Assembly (NCBI GenBank): GCA_001414345.1 | Contig: LLCB01000094.1 | Span: 122,466-186,465, forward strand | Length of the DNA: 64,000 nucleotides | Direction: 5' to 3' | Source: Hymenoscyphus infarciens | Lineage: Eukaryota; Ascomycota; Leotiomycetes; Helotiales; Helotiaceae | In this document: in pieces, positions 1-11,994 of the stretch | Position numbering within the stretch: the first letter of the stretch is position 1 | Layout: each line of letters starts with the position of its first letter | The notes under the pieces: generated by a model | What the model was told of the DNA's origin: nothing | The model's input: only the letters and a program-made list of their open reading frames with translations | Databases searched by the model: none | Made by a program: the position numbers and the translations under genes

Positions 1-1300
1 CTAGAGTATAGATTCCTCGAAGCCTGTCTCTGATCAATAAACTAGCGTAGGAGAATAGGTAGCTTAAAAGCCCTAGATTATTTATACCTATACTAGGGTA
101 TTATGCTTAGAGAGGAACCTTACTTAAGAACTAGAAGACGGATTATAGCCTTGTTTATTTCTTTCTTTTACCTTTTTAAGTCTTCGAAGCCGACCTTTCT
201 TTTGGAGAGGTATGTTGTAAGGTGTATACGTGACCTGATAGACCTGTATATAGTTACGAAAGTGCCTCGCACTCTCCTCTTCTCTTTAGCAGACGTTTTA
301 TATACTATATAATTGATTATATTGAATCTACCTTTCTTTTAAGCCTCGACTAGGGCAAGACAACGAAACTACGTTCGATACGACTATTCTATGATACTAC
401 AATTCCTTCTATAATGAAAGGTATCGCCGACGAGCTTTTCATATAGGACATTGCGCAATCGCTTGTTTGACAACAATATCAGAAGATATCAGTAATATTT
501 CACGTAGGACAACAGAAAGGGGAGGATAAATACTTGTATTAGTCTGTATCAAACTAGAAGTTCAAAGTTAGTAACTCTTCAAAACACACTAGTGTTGACG
601 ATGAACTCACCTCTTAACCCAAGTCAAACCTAATCCAGAGAACGGATCGTTCTAAGTACAAGTATAGATTATATCATCGGCGTAAGTACTAAGATAATTG
701 CAATTCTATTAGATGAGAAAATCATTCTAGAGTAAAATGTTAGTTATTGTAAACGCGTAGTAAAGTACTTGACTTATGGGATCTTATATCGTTGTAGATG
801 AGCACTTTAGCAGGGTTAAAGACTAGAAAAAGCAAGTTGACGACACTTGCGAGGTAATATAGGACATGGATCTCTAGAGGGTGAGAGAGTAGGAGAGTAA
901 GCAAACATTTCAGGGGAAAGTTTTTCCTAGCGTAGGTAAGAGGAGTTTAGCTAGTAAACAATCCCCTCTCTCTCTTCCCCTCTTCCACTTACTCTCTCTC
1001 TCTCTCTCTCTCTCCTTATTTATCTAGAAATAATAGAAAGAATATAATATAGGCGTTAGGTAATAGGTAATAGGTAGTAAAGATATAATAGTAAGTTTAC
1101 TGCTATATACGTGATACTTATTATCTCTCTATTCTTTGAGTAGCTAGTTACTGTGGTTAAGACTGTCTAGTCTTAATATAGAGAGAGAGGGGAGAAAGAG
1201 GGAGTGGATATTTAATTATTCTCTTTTTTACTTATAGAAAGTAACCTTTTGCGATTTACGATTTGCTATTTGCGATTACGTCGTTTTTGGACTTTTGTAG
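1..1300. other. AT-rich, partly decayed non-genic DNA
   Basis: This stretch is AT-rich and has few CpA/TpG dinucleotides compared with the genes that follow, as in mildly RIP-mutated repeat DNA. All frames are short; the longest, about 69 codons at 103-312 (+), has no family I recognise. A CT-dinucleotide tract lies near 960-1015. I see no intact gene or transposon domain. It may be the edge of a repeat island continuing left of the window. Confidence 0.5.
960..1015. repeat. (TC)n microsatellite / polypyrimidine tract
   Basis: Two CT-rich blocks are separated by a short spacer; the second is an almost pure TC dinucleotide run of about 24 bases near 990-1013. It is low-complexity sequence within the AT-rich left edge. 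Confidence 0.8.
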
Positions 1301-3450
1301 ATTCAGGATGCCGTAGTTGGGAGAAGATAAGGCTACCAACTGCCGTCGAATGTTTTATTACTGTCAAATCCAGTTTCATGTCCTTTTAAATCAATTTGCT
1401 TATTCTCCATTAACCTTCTATTTTTGGAGAAACTCGTAGGCAAAATTTACATACAGGATACAATTAACTACCTTGATATACAGATTCCCCGACAGAAGGT
1501 AACGGCTAAGTGAGCTAGAAGTACTAGAAGAGCCAGTGTCCTTGTGGCAAGAATGAGAGAACACCAAGGAAGGAAAGGCCTCTCGAGTACGACGAGTACG
1601 AGAAGTACTATGGGAAAATTCAAGGTACTATTGGACGAAAGAAATCCAACCGCAACCCATTTATTTGAACCCAAACCTATGATGTAAAAAGGAGCTTTGA
1701 ATGAGCGCTTTCTGCCTAAGAACCTTTCTACTTCTCCCCTAAATGGCACCCTATATAAAAACATCAATTGGATGGGAACGACCAAAATAACGAACTATAT
1801 ATAGTTCATCCCAAGAACAATAGGAGGTGGAAACACACGCCAAGATAGCACGAAGCTTCGCGATCACGGGAAACTAGTCAGAAAGTTACTCATTCAAAAG
1901 GGTTTGCCTTGATACACTAACCCAGTTATAAACAACATATCACAGGCTTTAACAATCCCCCCAGGAAAGAAACTTGATACCAGAAAAAATAAATTCAATA
2001 CCAACTACCGCCGAAAATCCCACTACCCTCGAAAACTCTTTGCTCAAACGCTTCCATATCCCCTTGCAAATCCTTCACATCAAAACATTCCCGCTCTTCA
2101 AAGTTCCCCAAACAAAATAAAAAGTAAAAAAGTACAAGAGAACCTCAAAGCCAACAGAAAGCTTTCGGGGTAACTGGCTGGATTGATGTAGCAGGACACA
2201 AGTCCTTTTTAAATAATTGTCAATAAGATATGCCTCTCAAATTGAGAATTAAACCCATCTCCACCAGAATACCATAAATACCCAACCATTATTCCTAGAG
2301 TAACTAGACTCCTCAAAACCCCTTGGAGAGATAGTAGTACCTCCCGATAACTTCCCACCCAAATCTTCATTTCTATCCAGATTTCTCAGGGTGCTTACTG
2401 ACCCCAATGCGATATTGAGATATCTTCAAGAGCGTTGGGAGGGATATCCATTTCCCTGGAAACACAGGAGAAAATTAAAAAATTTCCATCTCAATGGATC
2501 AACCTTTTTACTGTAGAAGCAGCAGGAGCCGATTTGTTCCGCACCAAGTAACTGTCGAAAGCCCCCTACTGTCGTATCGATTCCCCATAATCCATATACC
2601 TTTCAAAACCCCTCACTACTCTCCTACCACGTCCAAAACTCCCACAAAACAATATCAAAAAAGCCCAACAGAACAGCAAGGATCCACAAAGTTCCACCAA
2701 GACAATAGGGTTCTAGGTCGCTGATAAATATGGTTAAGTGACGGTAAGAAACGATAGTACCTCTCAATTCCAAGGATCTTCGTCCTGGTGCAATGGTACC
2801 ACCAGGATTCCAAATACTAAAATTTCTCTCGAAGCGTTGGATTTATTGGGTCCCTAGTAATCCCCAACGAAGTTAGGAAGTCACAATGACAAGAGCTTCA
2901 CAAAAAGTACACCTCGCCATCTTTTGGCATGTAAGTTATCCTTTTCTTTTTATACACAGGTATCTACAGTGAGCATTTCACGCCAAATACCGCCCGACCC
3001 CCACCGCGCATAAACCGCCACTATAATACAGATCTCCATCCATCCATCCACCGCTCCATCTCCCAGCCAAAAGTCCCACTGGCGAACACGGCAACACTCG
3101 TACACATTTGCATTATAAACTCGCCAGAAAGATGCAGCAACCACCGCCAAAAACAACATCACGTAATAAAAAGAAAGGTCTATGTTCGTCACATCTTTCC
3201 ATTTCCCGTCCACCAACTATGCAGAAGAGGCCCTTTTTTCCAGGAGTAACAACAAGCGCAAAAGTACAACATCGAAAGGGCTACCATATCATTTGGCGCC
3301 TTTTCGATTGTTGAAAGATAGTAAGACAAGGAGGAGGTCGAAAGAAGAGGGTTCGAGGGGTGAGGATTGGGTACGTCTGGGAAGGTGTTTTCGTTTGAGA
3401 CACTATGTATCAATTAGAGTGGAGGGGTGAGCCGTTCCAGTTTGCTTGGT
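1301..3450. other. intergenic region without supported gene
   Basis: Composition returns toward that of normal intergenic DNA. Several frames of 70-105 codons are open on both strands (for example 1468-1785 minus and 2950-3216 minus). They overlap one another, match no family I recognise and lack convincing splice structure. The right end holds the 3' flank of the TOM40 gene. Confidence 0.4.
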
Positions 3451-4666
3451 TTAAAATGGAATCTGAGCTGGTGGCCCAGTTTGTTCTTGTTGAATTTCTT
3501 CACCACCTGATTCGATGTTGACGGCAACACCAATCTTTGCCTGTTGCTATAAAATATGTCAGCATGAGCGATCAAAGACACGAGAGGGAGTACAAACCGT
3601 GGCATGGTGCATCTCAGAGGCAAAAGTCAATTGCACCATTGGTGCAACTCTCTTCTCCAACAAACAACCCAACTTTCCTGTGGAATCCACTTGAGCTCTG
3701 AAAGTTGACATTCTGAAGTCGTATTTGGCGCCAACTGTTGCGACACCCTCCTTCTTGGCTCCTCCCATCATTCCAGCACCGGACAATCCCACGAATTGAA
3801 GGTTCAAGTCCACACCAGCCTCTACTTTGTCGGTGAGTCTTCGCCAGTATGATGTAGTGATTGCTCCCTGTGCTGATAATTGTCCCGTGGCAATCCAGTC
3901 GCCTCCTTTATATTTGGCGCAGTATGAAAGAGCCGTCTCGGGACCCTGGTTGAGTGCTGAGCGTTGCCAGATTGCTTCCAATCCGAGAGCAAGGCTTGGT
4001 GTAACGGACTGCAAGTAGCTAGCAATAAAAATTCCAGTAAGACCGCCATCTATAGCTGATGGGTTCAAAGTCTTGAGTGATGCTGTGAAATCCGCCCCCG
4101 TATACTCGTTATCCAACTGCAGCATAGACTGGTTACCCGGAGCGATTTGGACCATGGTCTTGGTGACAAAAGACGGTGTCCATCGGTAATTAAATCTGGT
4201 TGAGAGTTGCCCGTCATTGTCGATATTTCCTTGCATAAACACCTGCAGGAGAATCTGTCAGCTGCTGTCTTTCAAGAGATGCTTAAAGACTTGGGGCCCG
4301 ATGCCTGATTCCTCAGCTCATCAAAGTACCAGTACAATTACGCACCTTGTTTGTGCCAAATAGCGCAGCGAATGCATATGGAGGCAGTCCCTGGGATCCC
4401 ATCGAGAAAGCATGAGAAACCTGGAATAAAGGAGCAATGCTGAAAGCCTTGGTGAGATCTGCCCGCAGGCCGGAGAAGGTGTATTGGTTCAAGAAGACAT
4501 CTCGCTGAACCTCTCTAGCAATGTTCTCTGTCGTTCCTGGATTCGACAGCCCCAATGCCGCTCTCCGTTCCGAGAATGAAGTATATGTATCTGCGAGCGC
4601 GGCGCCGACTGGGTTGTTGAGGAGGAAGCCCAAAGGAGAGTCCTTGTCCCCTATGATCTCGGACAT
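3451..4666 (-). CDS. TOM40: Tom40, pore of the mitochondrial outer-membrane import channel
   Basis: Three exons on the minus strand: 4666-4346, 4242-3598 and 3546-3451, giving 353 residues, the usual size of fungal Tom40. The N-terminus carries the family's start region (a short acidic leader, then '[20 protein letters not shown]'), and exon 2 opens with '[21 protein letters not shown]'-type beta-strand sequence. Tom40 is the beta-barrel through which nearly all nuclear-encoded mitochondrial precursors cross the outer membrane. The last acceptor is ambiguous: AG at 3547 (used here) or at 3541, which would drop two residues. It is transcribed divergently from the downstream phosphofructokinase-2 gene, with about 850 bp between the start codons. 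The product call is secure from the protein sequence; exon ends are hand-set. Confidence 0.93.
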
Positions 4667-5518
4667 GTTGACCGTGTATTAAGGTCGATGAGGGTGAGAT
4701 TCAATGGTGATATGCGAGAGGAACAATGGAGGATCCAGGGAGATTGGAGGCGTGGCGGGTGATGGGATGGTTGTGATGCGATCGAGGATCTCGAAGCAAC
4801 TTTTTTCTAAAAGGAAGCTCGGCTTATGAGGCAGAAAATGAGGCATCAAGGCAGCAGCTGGATTGCTTGTAAGGTAAAGGTAAGGTCCGGGCGCCAAGGC
4901 CGATTCACTCTTGCAATTGGACCGATAATTGGTTGATCTGATGATGCAAAACCCAACTAAGACTTGGAGTAAAAGGCTCATTGTGATAACCGCCAAATCT
5001 AAGATCATCCTTCCTCTCCCTCTCCCTCTCCCTCTCCTTCGACATAACCGTAACTTGGACCAAAGCAAGATCTTCTTTCCAAAATCTCCCCTCCTACTCG
5101 GCCGGCCTCTTAAGACAAGGTCACCACAGCTCAGAGCACAAAACTCTCAAGGTGCTTCGATTCACCATATAAGAACAAGAAGAAGCAATTACTCACTTCA
5201 CCACTCCGCCTTCCTCCCCCAAGAGAGTATTCTGCGTCTATTTGAGAAGAGAAGAAACCCATCAAACGGAATCTATCTCAACCTCATCATACCCAATCAG
5301 ATTGCATTTATCGGCTTTGCTAGCGTCCCTCCGACTTACCCCTTTGCTACCTACGATACACCTGACCCGCTTGCTAGCGACAAATAGAAGCAATCATGGA
5401 TACCCTTCTGTGAGTCCCCTTTTCTTATTTACATAAATACCCCTCTTTCTTGTTCTTCAGTATTACACAAACTCGATTGCTGCAAGTCACCTCATAAGTG
5501 AAGAGTGGAAAAGTCATC
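4667..5518. promoter_or_regulatory. divergent intergenic region TOM40 / PFK-2 with a short uORF
   Basis: About 850 bp separate the two divergent start codons. A (CTCTCC)n-like polypyrimidine run sits near 5012-5036. At 5396-5413 an ATG opens a five-codon reading frame that ends in TGA, and that TGA overlaps a consensus GTGAGT donor (5410). A CAG acceptor follows at 5458-5460. Splicing there would turn the uORF into a 15-codon one ending near 5495, still upstream of the main ATG at 5519. Larger open frames here are shadows. Confidence 0.45.
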
Positions 5519-7653
5519 ATGACAAGCCCCGAGCCGTTTCACTCGTCTATTGGCGATGATCTTTCCGAGAACCATGAGCAGCATCTGTTGAGAGAGGAAG
5601 AGCAAGATAATGTGGTCGGCGCAGAGCGTGAGATAATTTCGACGGCTTCTTCCCAGACCATCAGACCCGAACTTTCTAGCTCTGCTGAGGATGTTGCTAA
5701 CCTTCTGCAATTTGATGGCAGCACTGCCGAAATCGCCGCCAATTCTCCTAGATATAGAAGACGATCATCCACTTTCATTGACGGCGTTCACGATGTTCCT
5801 GACGAGAATAGCTCCCCAATGGCCCCAGCCCAACTGTATAGTACCATGTCTGGTCGCCTGTTTCACTCGGGAAGGATAGCCATCGTCCTCGTCGGTTTAC
5901 CCGCACGTGGGAAGACGTAAGTTGTTCTATCCACAATCATTTCATACTCAGCTAATTTTTTCTGTCAGCCATGTTTCAGTGTCACTTTGTCGTTATTTGC
6001 AATGGTAAGTTCCGTGGCTGTTTTACTTCATGCCTCTCTCGCTAAATTCCCACAGGCTTGGTGTCAAGACTCGGGTCTTCCATCTTGGAGACTATCGACG
6101 TGCTTCAATGGGTCCAGGTGTCGATATTCCAGATGACTACTTCTTCATAAATGCCTCAGCAGCCTCAGTTATGGTGCGCCAAAAGATCCTAAAGAAATGC
6201 CGAGAAGATATTTATGGTTGGCTCAACCACGAAAATGGCCAAGTCGCCATTTATGATGCAGTTAATCCTCTCATCAATGGGCGCCGGTCCCTTGCTAAGG
6301 AATTTGCAAAGCACGATGTCCAGGTAAATGAAATTTGATCAAAGAGGTGCGTTCATAAAAACTAATGTCGTTGCAGACCCTTTTCCTCGAGTCCTATGTC
6401 ACGGACGAGCGAATACTCCAAGAAAATGCTCGGAGTGTGAAGATTTCTTCCCCTGATGTGAGTATAAAATTATTTGTTGTGTGAACAGGCTAATATGATA
6501 TAGTTCATTGGTATGGATCCGGACGAGGCAGCCAAGCTCTACCTCAAGAGAATTGATATGAAAATCCCTTACTTCGAGACTATGAGTGAACCCGATCTCA
6601 ACTATGTCAAGATGATCAATGCTGGAGAACGAATTCAGTACAACAACGTTAGCTTCGGTTATCTATCCCACCGAATTGTTTTCTACTTGATGAACTTGCA
6701 TATCAAGTCTCGTCACACATTCTTTGCGCGAGCAGGTACCTCAAGCCAACAAGACTCGTACAAATTGGATGCACACCTTTCTTCAGAAGGTGCAGATTAT
6801 GCTAAAAAGATGTCGGATGCACTCCTTGCACACCGTGAGGCCGAGAGAGCCGCTCTGATTGAATCAGGTGGCTCGGATGCTCCATTGAAGCCTTTGACCG
6901 TTTGGACTTCAACCAGAAAGAGAACTGTCGAGACCGCTGCGGCTCTCGAGGGCCGTGGATACAAAGTCCGTCAGCGTTCTCAGATGAGCCAACTCAACCC
7001 TGGTGTTTGTGAAAAGCTTTCAGAGAATGCCATCCGTCGTGTATATCCTGACGAGGTTGGACTCCACGAGAAAGACCCATATCATCACAGATATCCCCGA
7101 GCTGAGGTAAGACGTACGCTTTTCTCCTCTTCGTTGCTTGTACTTACATATGTCTAGTCTTATCACGATCTCGCAGTTCGTTTGGAGCCAATTATTCTCG
7201 AACTCGAGCGAGAGCAAAATGATCTCCTGATCATTGCTCACGAATCAGTTCTACGAGTGCTCTACGGCTACCTCATGGCCTGCGACGCCATGAGCATTCC
7301 ATCGTTGAAATTCCCACGAAACGAAATCATCGAGGTAAGCCAACCAATTCCTCCCGTATCATAACATATTAACAATCCTTTAGATCATCCCGGCTTCGTA
7401 CCAAAACGAAGCCAAGCGTATCATCATCCCAGGAGTCGCTGAGAAGATCATTCCTGGGTCCCCCGAAGACATCAGAATTCCCGTTCCTCCTTCCGGCGTC
7501 GTGAGTCCTCTCGCGGGTATGGGTACTCCAGCGCTCTCAGGTCGAGCCACCCCATCAGAACTCAGCATCAAGGAAGGGGCTTTCACTGATGCCTTGAAAC
7601 CAAAATCCGTCTTGCCTATCCGAAAACCAGAGAATCCTTTGTCTAGAGATTAG
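5519..7653 (+). CDS. 6-phosphofructo-2-kinase (bifunctional-type, phosphatase domain lacking catalytic His)
   Basis: Seven exons: 5519-5916, 5969-6004, 6056-6323, 6377-6457, 6504-7106, 7158-7334, 7384-7653; 610 residues. A roughly 110-residue regulatory N-terminus precedes the kinase domain. Its Walker A motif 'GLPARGKT' is split by intron 1 and followed by 'HLGDYRR'. The enzyme makes fructose-2,6-bisphosphate, the cytosolic activator of glycolysis. The C-terminal half is a histidine-phosphatase fold, but the motif that should read R-H-G-E reads 'FARAGTS' (near 6725-6745). The phospho-accepting histidine is therefore alanine, while the second histidine ('IAHES') remains. By analogy with yeast Pfk26, where this histidine is also replaced, I infer a kinase with little or no bisphosphatase activity. 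A Met-free GTG upstream in frame was ignored; ATG 5519 is the first in-frame ATG. Confidence 0.93.
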
Positions 7654-8904
7654 ATAGTGAGAGCACTCTTATTGGGGGTTATTCCGTATAAGCAGATTGG
7701 TTTATTTTGAAATTGGCTTTGGTCTCTTCCGCACGAGCTCGCCTTTGATCCTATTGCGGGAACTCTTCTCTAGTTTATAAACACCTACTTGGGCTGTCCA
7801 ACTCACTGGCCCTTCTTTCTCCTCTCCTTTTCTATGAAAAAGACATGATTTTATGCGAAGACTGGTGGCCGAAGTGAACAAGGATAGAACTCTTGGAGGG
7901 GCGGGCAGGAAATAAACATGGCATTACACGGCGGATCCTGATGGCGTAGGGGTGGGTGGTTGGGAGAATGGTGGTTACCTTTGTTCCCTTTTATAAATTT
8001 CATACAATGAAAATGAATAACCTGAACTCCAGCCTAGTAGCAAGTCCCTCATGCTCCCGGTGCGTGATATGCTGGACATGCTCCCCGTCCCCCTTTCAAA
8101 TAAAAGAGATTTCATACTTGCACTCACACATGATTCCTTTGATGACGAAGACTACTCTAAATAAAAAAAGGGAAAAGAAGCTGTTCGTATATTTTGAATC
8201 AGGAATATCAAGCTAAATGGATGAGAACCAGTGAACCAATTACACGAGAAGACTTAGAATGGCGCTTATTCTAGGGTTGGTAACTTACCTTTGGTCATCG
8301 CTTTGTGTATAGTTACCTTAATTTAGGCGACAGTCTAGGAAACGTTAGAAGAGTTTATTTTGGTTTTACCAAGTGATATGGGTTGATAGCGGTGATTCTG
8401 CGATATAATCCAAAGTCATAATACGAAAGGGTGTACGCAGATCAAGTAGAGTTTCTTGAAATGTGAGCTACATCTCATAATTCAACAAGACTCTAATACC
8501 TTGACTTCATTCATCCATAATGCTCGATAGCTGTTAGCTTCACTCGTAGTGGCAAGCGCCAAGTGCCCTTGGCCAATATCAAACAGATGCACGTGAAATC
8601 AAAGGCACCAAACAATCATGGAATATTCTTTGAATTCATCCCTATGAGCATTTCCTTGAATGCCCGTGAAAGCCAAGTAATGCAAAGTTCTCTGTTCTCT
8701 GCTCTTGGCCTAATTCGACCCATCCGTATTGACGCCCCCCAGATGCTCCAACCATAGCAAGCACCCGTTGGCTTTCCTCCCAAACGCCTAGCAATTTCTT
8801 GGGGAATCATGAAGTATTTGTACACATTAGGCCCAGAACGTAACATGTAATATAAAATGCAAAAAGACGGAAGGAAAAGGCATGTACATCAAATAGGCGA
8901 CGGG
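7654..8904. other. convergent intergenic region, no gene seen
   Basis: This lies between the 3' ends of the phosphofructo-2-kinase and SUMO-ligase genes. Open frames of 60-86 codons occur on both strands, but none has recognisable content or splice structure. It presumably holds both 3' UTRs. Confidence 0.5.
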
Positions 8905-10671
8905 CTACCTATATCCATTTGATGGCGCCGGTCGATAGGCGGGTACGCTTCCTCCTCCGTATCCGTTGGTATGCTGTCGCTTTGGTGTTCTCGCCGGTTC
9001 CTCATCTTCATCCCCGCTTGATGTAAGGTCAATAATATCGGTAATTGGCCGCTTTGCACTCGTAGCGCCTTGGTTTCTGGATGGACCCGACGCGGTGGAA
9101 ACAGATCTTTGGGCTTGTGAACCATAACCATTCGGTGCCCCCATGGTCACATTATCGCCATTCTTGGTAATCTCAACGAGGTCGTCATCATCGTCACTGG
9201 CAACTCCATTTGATGGGCGAGCATTTTCTTTTTTGGTGTGGTGTTCCCATTTGCCATCTGGTTGAACCGTGACTTGATCGACCGATTTATTGGTGTTCTT
9301 CAGTATTTGATTGACATAGCTGCGGGGAAAGTTAGTACTTCTTATTGCTCAGGGTAATATTTTCCTTACTCGTCAACAACCAAATTTTGGAAAGGGGCAG
9401 ATTGGTTGCAGATTGGACAAAGCCAAGTAGGACCCTGTTGTTGCAATTGAAGATATGATGTACCGTCAAAGCATTGGTTATGTCGACACGCCAGAGATCG
9501 AACTGGCAGGTCAATTCGCAAAGTTGACAAGGGACACTTGAGAGATAGGACCGAAGCTGTTGCAATGATGTCAACATCTCGGGATTTGGTCGCCACTGGA
9601 ATGTTTTAGCTTGTGTACTGATAGATTGAGCAAATAGCGACTCACTCTCATCCAACACACTCTTTTCTGTAATGTGTCTTCCTAACTTGAGCTTTTGCAA
9701 TAACTCTGTGATTGGTACATCCTTGACAACATGAATTGCCAAGTAGAATTTCTGTTTTGGTGTCAGCAAAAGATAGACTGGATTATGGCGCAAAAAGGGT
9801 AAAGCAGAGTGAATATTAAAAGGCAACAAGGGGGTGGATATTGGTTGCCGACCTGTAAGGAACTACCATCTACCTTGTTTGTAAGCGCGTAAGTCATCTC
9901 CACAATATTGGCGTAGTTGGAAGGAGTTAATCGAAGCTCTTTGGTAATGTCGACTGGTCTAGTGGAACCTGGTTTGTTCTTCAGACCTCGTAAATTGGCC
10001 GTGACGGCACCTGTATTGACCTTGATCTCAGATTGATGAGGAAAGGCAACATCTTGCGGTCCTTTATTTTCGCCAGCACAGAAGATCATCACTTTCAATG
10101 TCGGGTCATTCTTGACTCGACCTAGAATGGGATACTCCAGGGCCTTCAGAGTTATCTTGGCCGCGTTACGGTGATGTACCATTGCTGAGATTGGTGTTAG
10201 CCGTACGCGTCAAGAGAGGAGTAGATATATATGCTCACCATCGCATGTTATAGTCTCTCCAATCTGTTGCTCCACATGGAAGAATGGGCTGGGCTTGAAC
10301 TCAATTCCTATCCAAGGTCAGATCATATCTCGTGACAAGCGTGCAACTTGCGATAGGATAGGGAGCCTCACCTTTTGGCTGAGCGAAGCCGCCGAGATAT
10401 GCATTTGCGCCTCCCCCCATATTATTGTATGCGTTATGGCGATTGGATCCACCTAAACCGAGATAAGGACTTGGTGTCGCTGGACCTGTTCGTGCTGGCG
10501 AGGACGAGTTGGCCATTCCTGAGTGGTAGGGTGAACTTGCGGCCGAGCCAGAGGTAGGAGGGTGGAGGATGAGGTTTCTCAATTTGTCGAATTTCTCGAT
10601 GTTTTGGGTATTAGCGTAGAGGCGAATTCCTGGGGGAGCGGAAGTCAGTTATAGTTATTTGGTTGGTACAG

Positions 10672-10702
<31 letters not shown>

Positions 10703-10994
10703 TATGTGTGTATGTGTGTATGTATGTAGGTATGTGTGTATGTATGCATGCGTGGACCAATTCAATGGTGAGGACGAGGCCGAAGATGGTAACGGCGAGG
10801 TGGAAGTGAAGGGGACGAAGATAGATGGGTAACATACGGTCGATGATGCGCGTCTGCAACTCCAGCTTGACACCAGTTCTGCTGAGGCCGTCTGCCTGGC
10901 AGATCAAGATGAGGGTTTTATTGAGCATCCCACCGTCCTTCACCGTTCGCACCAGAGGCTCGGCATCCAAAAGGTTTCCCCCCATTGAGGACAT
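8905..10994 (-). CDS. Siz/PIAS-family SUMO E3 ligase (SAP, PINIT, SP-RING)
   Basis: Seven exons on the minus strand: 10994-10838, 10629-10372, 10307-10239, 10184-9853, 9751-9646, 9595-9370, 9319-8905; 520 residues. An N-terminal SAP-like helix region ('LVRTVKDGGMLNKTLILICQ', then 'LSRTGVKLELQTRI') is followed by a Ser/Pro/Gly-rich linker. A PINIT domain follows (exons 3-4, 'FKPSPFFHVEQQIGETITCD' onward). Then comes an SP-RING finger with 'CPLS', 'CRHNQCFDGTSYLQ' and 'WLCPICNQ'. The C-terminal tail contains an acidic-flanked SUMO-interacting motif, 'DIIDLTSSGDEDEE'. The family transfers SUMO from Ubc9 to nuclear substrates, including PCNA and septins in yeast. Intron 1 holds a long TG microsatellite. 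The family assignment is firm; which paralogue (Siz1/Siz2/Pli1) is not resolved. Confidence 0.92.
10670..10755. repeat. (TG)n / (TATG)n microsatellite in intron 1 of the SUMO ligase gene
   Basis: A run of TG dinucleotides merges into TGTGTATG tetramer-type repeats. It lies wholly inside the intron 10630-10837 (minus-strand gene), so length changes would not touch coding sequence. Confidence 0.85.
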
Positions 10995-11485
10995 GTTGGA
11001 GGGACGAGCTGCAGAAACGTCTGTCTAGCTGAGTAGAGGAGGGGAATTTCGCGTGTGTCTATTTTCCATTCATGGAGGAGGAGAAATGGGCTGAATTATT
11101 AAACAGCAGAAGCTAGCAAAGCCCAATCTGCGCTAGTGCTGGTGATGGTGCTGGTGCTGGTGCTGGTGGTGCCTTTCATTTCCATTGAGCCTCTTTGGCG
11201 GTGATTTGCCTTTGGGTTAGAGGGTCGAGGCAAGAGACCCCTCGCCCTCGACCAGCACCAGCTGGGGACCATCCAATGCTGCTTTTGCACTAATCTCTAT
11301 TCACCTGATGACCGTCGTTCTAACGCACTGCCGCTTTTACAACCACTGCAAGCTTGCCTCACCTCGCCCCTGCACCAAATTCCGTCTCCAGACATTTTTC
11401 CATCAAAATCCTAACCCCGCCGTTTTCTAGCTCAATTTACAATCCGCCGTCTACTTGTACGCCCACCCACCAACCACAATTCACA

Positions 11486-11994
11486 ATGGCAAAGGGAGCA
11501 AGATCGAGTTCGCGCAAGGCCAACAATGTTGCGCTCAAGAACAAAGTTTTCGGTCCAATCGAATCGGCGAGAAATGAGCGTATGCAAGCAAAGTTACTTG
11601 CGCTGATTGCCCAGCCAAAGCCCACGCCAGTGCAAAAGGATGTAGAGATGGAGGTGGCTGAAGGTATGCGAGCAGCGCGTTACAATGCTTGGATGCCAGC
11701 TTTATTGCTTTACTAACACAATCCTTAGCTACCACCGAGGCCAAAGCAGTTGACCCAGTTCCCGAAAAGACATCTGAAGGTATTTACCAAACTCGATTAT
11801 ATCGCTGTGGACCATGAACTAACATTATTCCAGCTATGGAAATCGACCAGGACTCTACCAAGACCGCTGCCCCAGCCAGGAAAACTCGAATCGAAAAGAG
11901 AAGCACCGGACGAAGATCTAGTCGCAAAGCGTCTATCGTCTTTCCCAAATACAAAGATGGCAAGAGAGTTGGACGGCCAAAGCAGAAGAAGTAG
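11486..11994 (+). CDS. small basic DUF2423 / LLP-like nucleolar protein
   Basis: Three exons: 11486-11663, 11729-11779, 11834-11994; 129 residues, very rich in Lys/Arg. The N-terminus 'MAKGARSSSRKANNVALKNK', followed by 'VFGPIESARNERMQAKLLAL', is characteristic of the DUF2423/LLP family. That family includes yeast Ybl028c and animal LAPS18-like protein, which associate with nucleoli and pre-60S particles. A middle acidic stretch (KDVEMEVAE) is followed by a C-terminal basic tail ending 'GKRVGRPKQKK', which resembles a nuclear localisation signal or AT-hook. It is transcribed divergently from the SUMO ligase, with about 490 bp between starts. The role in ribosome biogenesis is inferred from family membership only. 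Confidence 0.85.

Noticed and set aside
1468..1785. 105-codon hydrophobic minus-strand frame
   Set aside because: No recognisable family; lies in intergenic DNA with other overlapping open frames; hydrophobicity can arise from T-rich sequence.
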